Shown here piece by piece: positions 31,414 to 43,029 of a stretch of DNA of 64,000 nt (its first letter is position 1; every line of letters begins with the position of its first letter). Origin of the DNA: Zychaea mexicana. Taxonomy: Eukaryota; Mucoromycota; Mucoromycetes; Mucorales; Lichtheimiaceae. The notes beneath the pieces were generated by a model that was given only the letters and a program-made list of their open reading frames with translations, was not told the DNA's origin and did not search any database. The DNA lies in assembly GCF_025766255.1 (NCBI RefSeq), contig NW_026516777.1:1-64000 (forward strand), in the 5' to 3' direction. A program made the translations under genes and the position numbers.

Positions 31414-34350
31414 ATGCAGTCTACCACATCACACCGTTGTTATTCGCCATCTGCCACCAACAACACTGTTTTACAACGATCGCCCAGCCCTCTATCACAA
31501 AAGCAGCAGCAGCAGCAACACGCGATGGATAACCGTAAAAACAAACAACAGCAACAGCTATCACAGCACCCCTCCTTACGACGACTGCATTCGTGTTATG
31601 AAACTGCACTCAAAGTGTTGCATATTCGAGCAAGTCGGCGGGTTGCTCCTCTTGCAGTTGAAAACAGCGACACTCAGGAGCAAAACGATCGCTCAGTTAC
31701 ACCAGATGCTGATCATCACTACAATGCGGCATGTCAACGTAGTAACAGCGACAATACACCAACCATCCTTAGAGAGCCATCATCTACTCCTTGTTCACCA
31801 GCTTCGTTTGCTTTGTCTCCAGCTAAGAGCAGTGGCTCTGGTAGCACCGCTCATCACAGATCACCGCCAGAAGCAATGTTTTTGCATGAAGAAAAAGAAC
31901 GCCGACTGCAAAGCAACAGCAGCAGCAGCAACCATGCCAAGCCATCTATGTCCACATCAATGTCGGCCAACGGTGTACTCAATAAGGTGCTTACACGGAC
32001 CAAATCAACGTCAAGAAGTCTTGTAACCATGGCATCATCATCGGAGAAATCCTCGCAGAAGAATTACTTTACCAAGTTGCAACAGAAGCATTTCCGTATC
32101 TACGTCAAGGCACCTCATTATGTAGCAGGTGGCCAAATATCGGGCTCTGTGGTAGTAAACCTTCCTCAACACAGCTCACTGCTCATGCCCGATCCACTAG
32201 ACGGAATTGAAAGCTTTACTTTCCGGTTTGTAGGCATCGAAGGTAATCTCTCGCTCTCTCTCTCCGCTCTTGTATCACCCCCAACTCTTTATCTTCTCAC
32301 CTACTTCTTTACTTTTATTTTGTTACTAGACATTCACGATCAAGCCAACTACAATCCCGCTACTCATACACACCAATTTCTTGAAGTACCCATCTTCCAC
32401 TATGGCCGAGATATTCTTGCGGCATGCCACAATCATAATGGAGCGCTCAAGATTCCGTTCACAGTCCAACTTCCGGTAGACTTGGGCGCAAGCTATGCAG
32501 ACAAGAAGGCCTGGGTGCGCTATCTACTGCAAACGTAACATCTTTTAACTATTGTTTCTCTATAAAGTGGAGCTTCTTGACATCAGAATAAGTAAGAGGG
32601 ACTCATACATGTATATTTTTATCACCACAAACAGTGAAATGACACTTGACTGTCCTACATTGCCTGGGTACACACCGTCGCAACAACCACGTCAAACACA
32701 ACGTACAATTAAAGCCGACCGGTCAGTTCTTATATATCCAAATGCCATGGCACGTCCATTGTCCGATGCGACGCTATACATGCCTATCCATGAAACGCGC
32801 CATATCTGGCAGTCCCCTTCTCTAGCGGCATCGTGTTCCGTTGAGCTGCAGGTGATGTTATCACGCACCATCTGGATTGCAGGCTCACCCATATACACCA
32901 GTTTCAAGATCAGCAACATGGCCAGACAGAAGATATCGAGCGTCAATTTGGAACTACTACGACGGCAAAATACGTTTTCTCAGACAGGTTTAACGGGAAG
33001 TTTTGGACTTATGCCTGTAACTTCGACGTGTGAGACCGTGGCACGCGTCAATGCGGCAAGCTTTGATTGGTGGCAACCTATCGAACAAGGCGTATCGGAT
33101 GAAGTTACCTTGGCCATCCAACCTTTAGTAAGCTTTTTCTCGGTTTTATAAAGAAGCACATATTGATGTTATTAAACTTTTCATCTTTAAACTATCGCAC
33201 AGGCGGGTGATTTGTCTATTCGAAGCCAAAAACTTATTGATGTATCCTATTCTATCCGTGTGTCAATTTCATCTAGTATCAGGTAATAAGGGCTGATGAA
33301 CAAGAATGACTTCGTGGTGACTAACAAAATGGATCGTTGTGTAGCAATGATGCTGTGCTGGAAATACCAGTCATACTTGTTCATCCTATCTCAATGGATC
33401 CTCCTCCAGGCGACTATCCGCCAGGAGACAACTCGTCCGAGACCAAAGATGCGTATCGCAGGCTTTGCGTCGACATTTTCAGAGAAGTTACACCCGTAAG
33501 CAACAGCAGCTCCGAAAGTGATGTCCCGTCTTTGGAGCCAGCAACAGCAACAACAGCTACAAAAAGCCCCGCTAGTCGCAAGTCATCCACATCGTCGCTG
33601 GCCTCATCCATAAAGACATTCCGAAAAATGCGACGAAATATCAGTCAATGGATATCTCATAATAGCCATCAGAACAATTACAAACGATCAGCGATTGTGA
33701 CATCTCCTGTCGTTACTACTACCGCTGAACTTGGGAGTGTAAGTTCGCCGAAGCAATTTGGATCCGAGCCCGATAGTATGGGAGACGCAGGACTTGATAT
33801 TCGACACAAGTTAAATGTGGCAACCGCGCGAGAAGCATGGGAAGGGTATACAGCAGAGCGATGCTCGTTGCCACGAATCACATTGATTTCGCCAACACCA
33901 GAACGATGTGCGAGTTTGCCTTCACGTTGGAAAGGTAAATAAATGTAGTTCCATAACACGTAAGCTGCAAAGAGAAGAAATGTGGTACAAGCATAGTATA
34001 TATACTCACTGTATTTCATGATGATGTTTTTGTCATTAATCATGAGATCAGCACCCTCAGAGAAGTTTGAAATTGGCAGCTCGTTCAACTTGCCTCAGCA
34101 ACAACAACTACAGCAAAAGGATAAACTGCGGCCCGCATCAACAACAACAACGACGACCACTACTACTCGTCGTACCCATCACCGATACCCTTTGAATGCG
34201 CGAAAGGGTATTAAGCGGATGCTGGCGTCTTCTCGGTACATGAAGAGTCTTCAAAGCAAAACATTGTCTGTGGCCGAGGATGGCTGCAAATTTCTTTCGC
34301 TGTCCACTATCCAAAACAAGAATGAGCGAAGGCCAGCAATAGCAATTTGA
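31414..34350 (+). CDS. Alpha-arrestin-like protein
   Basis: Proposed exons: 31414-32242, 32330-32534, 32635-33127, 33203-33282, 33345-33934, 34061-34350; 828 aa, all phases consistent. A long low-complexity N-terminus (Gln-, Ser-rich) precedes an arrestin N-lobe (FRIYVKAPHYVAGGQISGSV, FTFRFVGIE, LEVPIFHYGRDIL, LKIPFTVQLPVDLGASY). An arrestin C-lobe follows (VELQVMLSRTIWIAGSPIY, KISNMARQKISSVNLELLRR, DLSIRSQKLIDVSYSIRVSI, LEIPVILVHPISMDPPP). Fungal alpha-arrestins bind plasma-membrane transporters and recruit Rsp5 for their endocytosis. No canonical PPxY was seen (only PPPGDY). Exon 3 could instead start near 32568, but that breaks the phase. The C-terminus is basic with Gln and Thr runs. Confidence 0.82.
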
Positions 34351-36005
34351 AATATTCGGCTTTTTTTTAATTATTGATAGTAGCATATAAAAGTACAGTA
34401 TATTTATTCATCCCACTTCTTAATGATGATGAGGTTCCATCAATGCCATTTCAAAAGTTCTTGTACTTATGACTTGATATAAACAGCGTGTTAACCTGGT
34501 AGAAACTTGCTGTTTTGGTCTGTGCTGGGGTGCAACGAGATTGAGGAGAGATAAAAGAGGTCAAAGGGTGGAACAAAAGAACACAAAATTATGCAGGTGA
34601 AAGCTGTTACTGTCCATTGACTTTTATGTGTTTTCGTTAAACACGGCTCTTAAGCTTGCTACTCTCGTATGTTGTCTTTCCTTCCGTTCTCATAGCATGT
34701 ACTCCAGTCGATTGTATCCAAGCTTTTTCTAAAGATCTCGGCATCCTGCATATCGGATTTTGGGCAAACAGACTTGCTGAGCTGGTGATATATCCTTTAC
34801 ATTAGTTGAACTAGCGGCTGCGGTTCGAAAATTCGAAATACGCGTTGACCGCTTTATTCTGCAAATTGCTAACGCTGAGAAGGAAACAAGATCAAGGTAC
34901 CGGGTGGATAATCAACTGCTGCATAAACCATCTTATGTAGATATCTGCGCTATTGACCCACAATCTCTACAGATGAACATTTGCTTTAGTATTAGCAGAT
35001 TCTCTGTGAGTATGGATACTGTAATGCAACTTTGAGGATCACAGTTGCCGTATCATTCATAAATTCAATGGATGATCTGCCAAATAATAAAGCAAATTGT
35101 AGAAACAAATTAGTAGCACAGAAACTCGTGCTGATTAAACGCACGCTGCTTTGGATAATAGCACATATAATTTGTATTGAAGGAACAAAAGGGCAAACAA
35201 GTTTGCCTTCAACAGGACGGATTACGTTATGATAGGTCTCCTGCTAAAAAGCAACGACACTGACTTGTATGATACGTGCTCCGGGAACGGTAAAACGTCT
35301 ACTTCCCTAGTGTAACACCGCAACTGCCACCATCATCATCTGCCATACGTCTGCGTCGACTATTGCATGTTCGACTACGAGTATTTCTACTGCAAGCATA
35401 ACTACTCCTGAGGAAAAAATGAACGAACCGAAATGTACATAGTAATACCCCTGGATAATACTGCTACTGCTACTATTATTACTACTACTACTACTACTGC
35501 TCTGCTGCTACAAAAATCTGGAGTTGCTTGTTGATACCGAACTGACCATGTAATATAGTAGTGGCTCGAATGGTAGCTGCTATCGCTTAAACCATTCTAA
35601 GAAGAAGCTATCTTGATGATAGGAACAGCTTATACGGCAGTGAGGACCGCACCCCTGTCTATCCCTTTTCCATGTTAGCAATTGACCAAAACAGTAAAAG
35701 AAAGAGTGTAAAAAACCGAGCTTACCACCCACTTCGTCCTCCCACCACAACCCCTAATCCTTGCACCGGAATTCCTCCTTTTTTTATACTCTCACTTTCT
35801 CTACACTTTGTCCTTTGTAGCCCTGCCAATTCAGACTGGGAAAAGGAAGAAGAAAGGACAAGAATATGATGGTGTTATGTACCTGTTTCTCTTGCTGGTC
35901 TTTTCTTTTTCAAACTTTTTTTGGCCTTTTCTTCCTCAACTTTTTGCTTGTACCGGAAATTACGTTACTAGCACCTACTAAAACACAGCAGCACACGTAT
36001 ACGAC
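34351..36005. other. Intergenic, no gene recognised
   Basis: 1.65 kb with only short ORFs. Includes (TAC)n-type repeats around 35460-35510 and a CAG/CAA-rich run just before 36006. Confidence 0.45.
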
Positions 36006-37155
36006 ATGCCATCAGCAGCAGCAACAGTAGCAACAACAACAACGATATCGTCGTTATCAGCATCACCGACGACAATGCTTATGACCATAAGTATAATAAA
36101 TATGCGATGGCGCCCCCCGAGGTTATGGCTCGAAGATCACGAACGACAAATAGCTGTGTTCAGCGATATTGTAAATAATAACCCGCCTGTTTTCTTCTGC
36201 TGTTGATTCAAAGTGCCGTCGATCATTGTTGGCATGTTATATAAATAAAGAAAACTAATCGATGACACACACACCGTTACACACGACGTATAGCTACCAA
36301 AGCAGGTATTTGACGCTCGGCTGCAACAGTTGAACCGCCTGGTGCGCGCCCAGTGCCCTTCAAGTCACACCGAGTATTATGTTTTTGTATTTATCATAAC
36401 GTGCATTGCATGTTCAGCTGGCTTCTCCTTGGCTGCGCGTTCAGCAGATATATCCATGTGGTATCCACTGATCCTGCTTTTGGTACCTGCTGCACTAAGT
36501 TTCTGGACCAGTCGACGAAGAGCTACACTTGTTCTTCGGATTAAACAGGTAAATAGAACTACTTGAATACACAAGTGCGGCTCCTTTGTCATCATCTCCA
36601 CTATTGCTTGTCGGATTGGAACGACTTTGGCTATTTCTGGAGAGTTAATATTTCTCTTGTGTGTGGTGCCTGTCAAATCAAAAAAAGTTCGAACAAGCAT
36701 TGAAACAGACATTACGAGAATTCAACAAAAAAGATCGCATACGATGGTCTTTTCGACGTCCTACCGCCGGCGACCCATTACCTACCGAGTTTCGAACCGC
36801 CCGATTATGTTTAATCATTGAACTTGGGCGCGCAGAGGAAGAACTGCCATCGTATCAGGCAGCAGTGACAGACGCCGCATCTTCCATATATTATCCACGG
36901 GGATTACCGCCGCCCAGTTATTCCGAAGTTAACATGCAGGAACTACAGCAAAATCGGCAGCATCAGCACCAGCAATCGTCGTCTCTAGCGTCGTCGTCGC
37001 GTTTGGATGGTAGTACGCTGACCTTTCCAGCAACATGCTCCTCACAGACATCACTTATTCCTACAGTTCCCGAGCCTGTTATGGTTCGACACCAGCGCGA
37101 ACCAGTAGCAGCAGCAGCACCAGCAGCAGCACCAGGTCGGACAACACCATCATAA
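36006..37155 (+). CDS. Two-pass membrane protein with PPSY motif, Spo7/CNEP1R1-like layout
   Basis: Proposed exons: 36006-36170, 36306-36548, 36688-37155; 291 aa, all phase 0. After a Ser/Thr-rich start (the real start may be the later Met of MRWRPPRLW) comes the helical FDARLQQLNRLV, two membrane segments (YVFVFIITCIACSAGFSLA and MWYPLILLLVPAALSFW), then a basic helix RRRATLVLRIKQFEQALKQT. The tail holds LPPPSYSEV, a PPxY-type WW-domain ligand, and Ser/Gln/Ala-rich sequence. The soluble helix, membrane hairpin and basic helix resemble the regulatory subunit of the Nem1-Spo7 lipin phosphatase (Spo7/CNEP1R1), but sequence identity is not obvious, so this is a suggestion only. Confidence 0.6.
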
Positions 37156-37636
37156 TTCTACAGTACACGGCAGCAACAAAGCATCTTGATAATACTCCCC
37201 AAAAGCAAATTAAAATATTGCACAGTAGATATTATAAGGACAAAAACTAATATGTAAACATCCCATTTTCTGTATTTTGCTTTTGCATCTGGTCAAGCAA
37301 GCAACTAATTTCCAACTATCCTCGGTTTTCACCAAACTGACTTAGTGCATCACATTCTTTCTCGCTCTCTCTTTTTTTTTTTTACCGTTATCTACAATTT
37401 TATGCTACCTACATCCTAATACATCAGCCACTACATGTTGCACATTTCACTTTTTCGTTCAGTGATATAGCGACTGCTTTTTTCGTATGGATGTAATTTG
37501 TACTGTGCGGTAAATGTGCTGGTACGCTCAATATTAAAGTAGCACAACGATCTTGTCCTCTTCCGCATTATTTCACTAATATGGGAAAAAAATGAAATTA
37601 AGGCAAGTTCCTCTTGCAACTTCGTGACGTAGATCT
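37156..37636. other. Intergenic
   Basis: AT-rich 3' flank with a T-run at about 37373-37382. No gene seen. Confidence 0.5.
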
Positions 37637-38390
37637 TTGCCATCCGAATCTTTGGGACAAAAAATGAAAATGTTTTCCACTTTTAGCCATCACGTTGACG
37701 ACCTTCCAGTAACAGTGTTCAGTGTACTTCATTGCGGAAGCAGTTGTTGCCCTATAAAAAAATGTGAAATCGCAGTTGATCGCTTAAACTATGTAAGAGA
37801 CTATATCATCCTCACTTTGTTGTCGAGTAGTTTCGTGAATGGTGGGTACACGGAAACAGCCGTATCAGCTGCACTAAAGTATGTCAAAAAGGCAATAGTG
37901 AAAAGTGACTTCGGCGAGAAAAAAAAACAAAAGGCTGCTTCTGCGTGGAAGCTAAGTATGTTCGACGGTCCATACTGCACGGCCTTTTTCTTAAAGTCGG
38001 CGATCCATTACTGCACGTTTTCAATGTCTATGTTGGCAGAATTTGCTTCACCATGCATGGGTCACGACTTGTAACCATGCCGCTTTTCGAATTTCGTAAT
38101 CCACCCATCAAAGTCAGTTAAAGTTATTTCTGACGTTTTCAAGGTTCGAACAAATGCCGAGGCTTTCCAACTCGTCAACGTATCGATCAAGAGCTCTATC
38201 TAGATCCGACAGTGCACAGCTTCTTGCTCTCTTTCCATCAAGTTCATCGTCAGTCATCGCCAACAATTTTTCAGCATTCTTGACAATTCCAGATATAGTA
38301 GGCTGGAAAGGAGAAATAGCCCAGAGTTACATTTTTCCATTGCCCACTTTGCAAGTGCACTTTGGGACCAGTTGCGAGCTCGTGCAATGA
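37637..38390 (+). pseudogene. Broken unknown coding-like region
   Basis: A 145-codon frame (37637-38074, first ATG soon after its nominal start) reads like protein: HHVDDLPVTVFSVLHCG, then YVRDYIILTLLSSSFVNGG and DGPYCTAFFLKSAIHY. After its stop another stretch (38154-38390) is open in a different register. No domain is recognised and no splice pattern joins them convincingly. It may be a decayed copy of a repeated family, or a real gene with unresolved introns. Confidence 0.3.
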
Positions 38391-39870
38391 TTGTCGTTTT
38401 AAGGGTTATCCCACCAACGACATATTTGAAGCCAGTTTTCTATCAGCTGTAATAAGGGGGGATGACTTTATAGTAAAATCAATTGTGACAAAACGCATTT
38501 TTCGTTGAGCTCTCCATATAATACCGCACGGTTAATGTATTTGCCGGAAGTCATTGACAGAACTACAATTCTTTATTTTTGGTCTTACTAGCTATATGAC
38601 GCTATACATAGCGAGCGGGCACCTACTACGAATCAAAACAAACCTTCATTTATAGTTTGGATGTGCAACGTCGAGGTTACCATAATCAAGCGCGTTTGCG
38701 CAGAAATGAAAGAAAAAAACCATTCATTGTGCTATTTTGATCACAGTTATCTGGCTCTACAGGTCCGGAACAGTATGCCTTGCTTGCACTCTAGTTGATA
38801 ATAGGAGAACGGAATATTACGTAAGATCTCTGTAGCATGACAGCTCCTCACACTACTAAGCGATTTGTCATACATAGAGCGAAACGTCCGCACGTTCTAC
38901 GTAGAAACGATATGTTTCATTAAACAATTTGTTTATAATTACATTTAATGATGTGTATCTTGCCTCGTCCACACACAGAAATATGTGGTGTACCAAATGT
39001 TAGTCGTGACCGGAAAGCGGGACGACGATAATTTTGAGGGAAGAGAAAGGAAGGAGAAGGGGTCTTCGTTTGTGGACAAATGCATGAAAAAAAAACGTAG
39101 AGAATGGTTGGCTGAATTACTGCAAAATGCATAAATAGTAACGTCAAGGGTTTGTAGAAATTCTTAGTTTATTTTTTCTACATTTATACAATTCTTCCTT
39201 TGTGCGACTTCTCTTCTCTGTAAATAAATTCATAATGAAAGCCAAACCAAAAAAGAAGCATGCTTTTTTGCCCTGAAACAGCGTAGCAAATGTTGTAAAA
39301 CAATGGAAAACGGGGACCGTGCGTACGGCATATGCCTGTTCTGACACCTTCTTATTCTGTCACATATGGTAATAACTTACCGACAATGGAATCACCATAG
39401 CAATCAAATTTCAGCACAAAACCAATGTTCGATTCTCCTAGATAATTGAGTTACATACAAGCTTTTGCAGCTATATCGTGCTATGCATTTTACTTACTCA
39501 CTGTATGCATGCTACTGAATGGCTTTTAACAAAGTTAAATCATTTATATACACCCGGCTTTTAAATCCGTGTTTCTAACTACCGGCGTTTATTTCCGGGG
39601 AAAAACCTTATACATAGCTTAACACCCCACCAACTCAGTCGATCGGCAAAAGTGGAAAAGTCGCCTCCGAATCAATTCGCACGCTTGGGTACATCGTGGA
39701 TTATGGCTCTTGTCTATAATTGGTCAGATGTTGGTGCGGAGAGCAAGATTTTACGTAAAAATAACAAAGAATGTTTCGAACTGGGCAACGACTCGCTATA
39801 TAAAGAAATAGTTCTTTGCTACAACGAATTTCCCCCCTTTTCATATGGCCCTTTTTATCGTTATCTAATC
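38391..39870. other. Intergenic; promoter of the P-type ATPase gene
   Basis: No gene recognised. An upstream in-frame stretch 39652-39870 is open but lacks family features; the P-ATPase start was placed at 39871. Confidence 0.5.
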
Positions 39871-42800
39871 ATGACCGACAAGATGCCTGGCAGTGATTGG
39901 CATACCCAATCAGTCGATGCTGTTGCAAACACCTTGAATACTTCGATTGACGCTGGCCTGAGCACTGAGGAAGCCACTGCTCGTTATTCACAATACGGTT
40001 ACAACGAACTCTCAGCAGACGGCGGTCCAACCTGGATCAAGGTCCTGCTTCGCCAAATGGTCGATGCCATGAACTGGATTTTTATTATTCTCGGCGCCAT
40101 CTCCTATGGGTTTAAAGACTGGGCGACCGGATCGATGCTTTTGTTTATTGCCATATTGAACTTTTACCTCTCGTTCTCTCAAGAATACGCTGCAGAGCAA
40201 ACATTGGCGGCATTGCGTAACTTGTCTTCGCCTATGGCTCAAGTCTTACGTGACGGTCGTGAACAGACCTTGGAAAGTCGAGAACTTGTCCCTGGCGATG
40301 TTCTATTGATCAAAGAAGGCGATTCCATCGCTGCCGACGCACGACTGTTCAGTATCTCTAATCTCGAAGTCGATGAAGCCCTCTTGACTGGCGAATCCGT
40401 GCCTGTTCAGAAGCAATTGATTGTATTAGAGAAAGCTGGTATGTTGCTGTCTATTCGCTTCGGCATTTTTACGAGTTTTATTTTTTCTTTCTTGTGTAAC
40501 TCATTTTTTTTTTTGGTATCAATTGTTAATACATCATAGACGAACCGTTGGGTGATCGCGTCAATATGGCATATAGCTCGACCGTGGTCTCCAAAGGCCG
40601 TGGTAAAGCTATCGTCACAGCAACCGGTATGCTTACCGAAATCGGCAAGGTTGCTAAAAAACTTAATGATGCTGGCGACAATGACCAAACCCGTTTACAA
40701 AAATCACTCAACAAGATGTACATTGCCTTGATGGTCGCCGCCGTAATTTGCGTTATCATTGTGCTCGCCTCAGTAAAGTTTGTTAACGCGGATTATGACG
40801 TGGGAATGTATGCCATGACAGCTGCGCTCTCTGTTTTGCCCGCTGGTTTGACAACAGGTACATACATGAAAAGCATATAATTTTGTAGACATGAAATACT
40901 GATGTTTGTTTTTTTTGCTGAAAACAGTAATGACGGTTACTCTTGTGCTCGGTGGTAAAGAGATGGCTAGCCAAAAAGCTCTTGTTCGAAAGCTCAAATG
41001 TCTCGAAACCCTCGGCTCTGTTACAAACATCTTTTCCGACAAGACCGGTACCTTGACCATGGCCAAGATGGTGGTGATCCGCTTTTGGACGCTCAATGAA
41101 GGCCATTTCTACGTCGAGCCCAATGGTATTGCCCCTGAAGGAAACGTGTATCGAACCAAGGGACTTTCGGATGAAGCTTTCAACAACATGAATGGTGAGG
41201 TGGTCGACAAGTCCACTATTTCGGGAACTCTCCAGCAACTTGTTCACTGCTCTGCTCTGTGTAACATGTCAAGTATTTTCCGTCGCGAGGAAGCGAATGA
41301 CAGTGTCAGCATCAACGTAAAGGAAAAGGCGTTCACACCAAGTGATGCTGACAGCAGCGATATAGAAGAACCCACCGAATCTGACGACTGGATCCCGAGC
41401 GGTGCACCCACTGAAGTTGCCCTTCAAGTTTTTGCACACAAGTTTGATATGGGTAAACCTCAATTGACCGCGTTGGACTGGGAAATGCTGGCTGAATACC
41501 AATTCGACTCGACCATCAAGCGCATGTCGACTTTGTGCCGCGACACCAAGACCGGCGATGCACTCCTGTTCACCAAAGGTGCTGCTGAACGTATCGTCCC
41601 TCTGTGCACCAACGTTGGCGACAACTCGCAACTGGTTCTTGAAACTGTAGAGAAGCTTGCTTCAAAGGGTCTGCGCGTGATGGCACTCGCGGTTCGCAAG
41701 ATGGATCCTGCTGCCATGACCGACTTGCCTTCCTTGGATCTAATGCACAAGCGTTTTCCCAGAGAAGATATGGAATGCAACCTGGAGTTCTTGGGTTTGA
41801 CCGGCATTTATGACCCACCACGTGCTGAATCGCGCGTCGCTGTGAGCGAAGCGCACCAAGCTGGTATTTCGGTGCACATGCTTACTGGCGATCACGAAAT
41901 TACTGCCCGCGCTATTGCCAAGGAAATCAACATTTTGGACGAAAAGCAGCTTTCTGAAAAAGAAATCGACAAGCTCGTCATGTCTGGCCCTCAGTTTGAT
42001 GCTCTCACCGATGATCAAGTGGACCAACTCGAACGTCTTCCGCTCGTGGTCGCCCGCTGCTCACCTGATACTAAGGTCAAGATGATCCAGGCCTCTGCCC
42101 GTCGACACAACATTGCCGCCATGACGGGTGATGGTGTCAATGACTCGCCTTCGCTCCGTATCGCCGATGTGGGTATTGCCATGGGCAAGAACGGCAGCGA
42201 TGTTGCAAAACAAGCATCGGATATCATTCTAACAGACGACAACTTTGCCACGATTATCAGAGCCATTGCTGAAGGCCGTCGTATTTATCAAAACATGCAA
42301 CGGTTCTTGTTGTACTATTGGATCTGTCTTGTTGCATTGGCCATTGTCGTCTTGGTCTGTCTGGCTGTCCGTGATCCTGATGACAAGAGTGCTGCTCCAC
42401 TGTCGACCTTGCAAATGATCTTGATCTATGTCGCTATTACACCACCCGCTGCTGATCTGAGCACCCAGGCTGCATCCCCTACGGTTATGCAAGAACCCCC
42501 TCGACCTCCTACCGAAAGCCTTTTTAACAAGGAAATCTTGTGGGACACGTTTGTTTATTCAATCGCCATTGCCGCATTATGCATGGTCGCATTCTTAGTA
42601 CCACTCTATGTCGTCAGTGATGGTGTTGGTGTGGGTGCCTCTGGCTGTGACACGAATTACCAAGAAGGACTTTGCGATTCATTCTATCGCGGCCGTGCAA
42701 GCATGCTTATCTTTTTCTTGTTCAGCTCGATCATCGTCATGGTCCACGTCCGCAGTTACCGCCGGCCCGAGTGGGATCTGGCTGGTATCAAGAAAACACT

Positions 42801-43029
42801 GCGATCCAAGACTATCATTGGCACATTCTTGTTTGACGTTATCACTTTGCTCCTGTTCATGTATATTCCACAAGCAGCCATCGATGGCTTTAGCATGATG
42901 GGAGTCACTTGGGAATGGGGTCTTGCCATTGGCTTGGATATTTTCTTTATCTTCTTTGGCGAAGGATACAAGGCAGTGAAGCGACGCTTCATGAAGGCCA
43001 CGACAATTAAACAAGTCGTCACTGCATAA
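39871..43029 (+). CDS. P-type cation ATPase, ENA-like (Na+/K+ exporting, type IID)
   Basis: Proposed exons: 39871-40438, 40540-40857, 40928-43029; 995 aa, phases consistent. An N-terminal cation-ATPase region (LSTEEATARYSQYGYNEL) leads to an actuator loop with LLTGESVP, then the M4 region LPAGLTTVMTVTLVLGGKEM. The phosphorylation motif DKTGTLT has its Asp at about residue 333. Also seen are the nucleotide-binding FTKGAAERI, the hinge MLTGDHEITARAIAKEI and TGDGVNDSPSL, and a C-terminal bundle of membrane helices. The arrangement and VNDSPSL fit fungal ENA pumps, which expel Na+ or K+ with ATP across the plasma membrane; Ca2+-ATPases (PMR1/SERCA) normally have APAL there. The ATG MTDKMPGSDWH begins the conserved part. 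Ion specificity cannot be fixed from sequence. Confidence 0.9.

Noticed and set aside
32552..32634. Open frame reading VELLDIRISKRDS between arrestin exons
   Set aside because: Using it breaks the phase with exon 2; the CAAACAG acceptor at 32634 gives a clean join, so it is treated as intron.
40783..41247. 154-codon minus-strand ORF
   Set aside because: Antisense to the P-ATPase exon 3 and intron; no domain.
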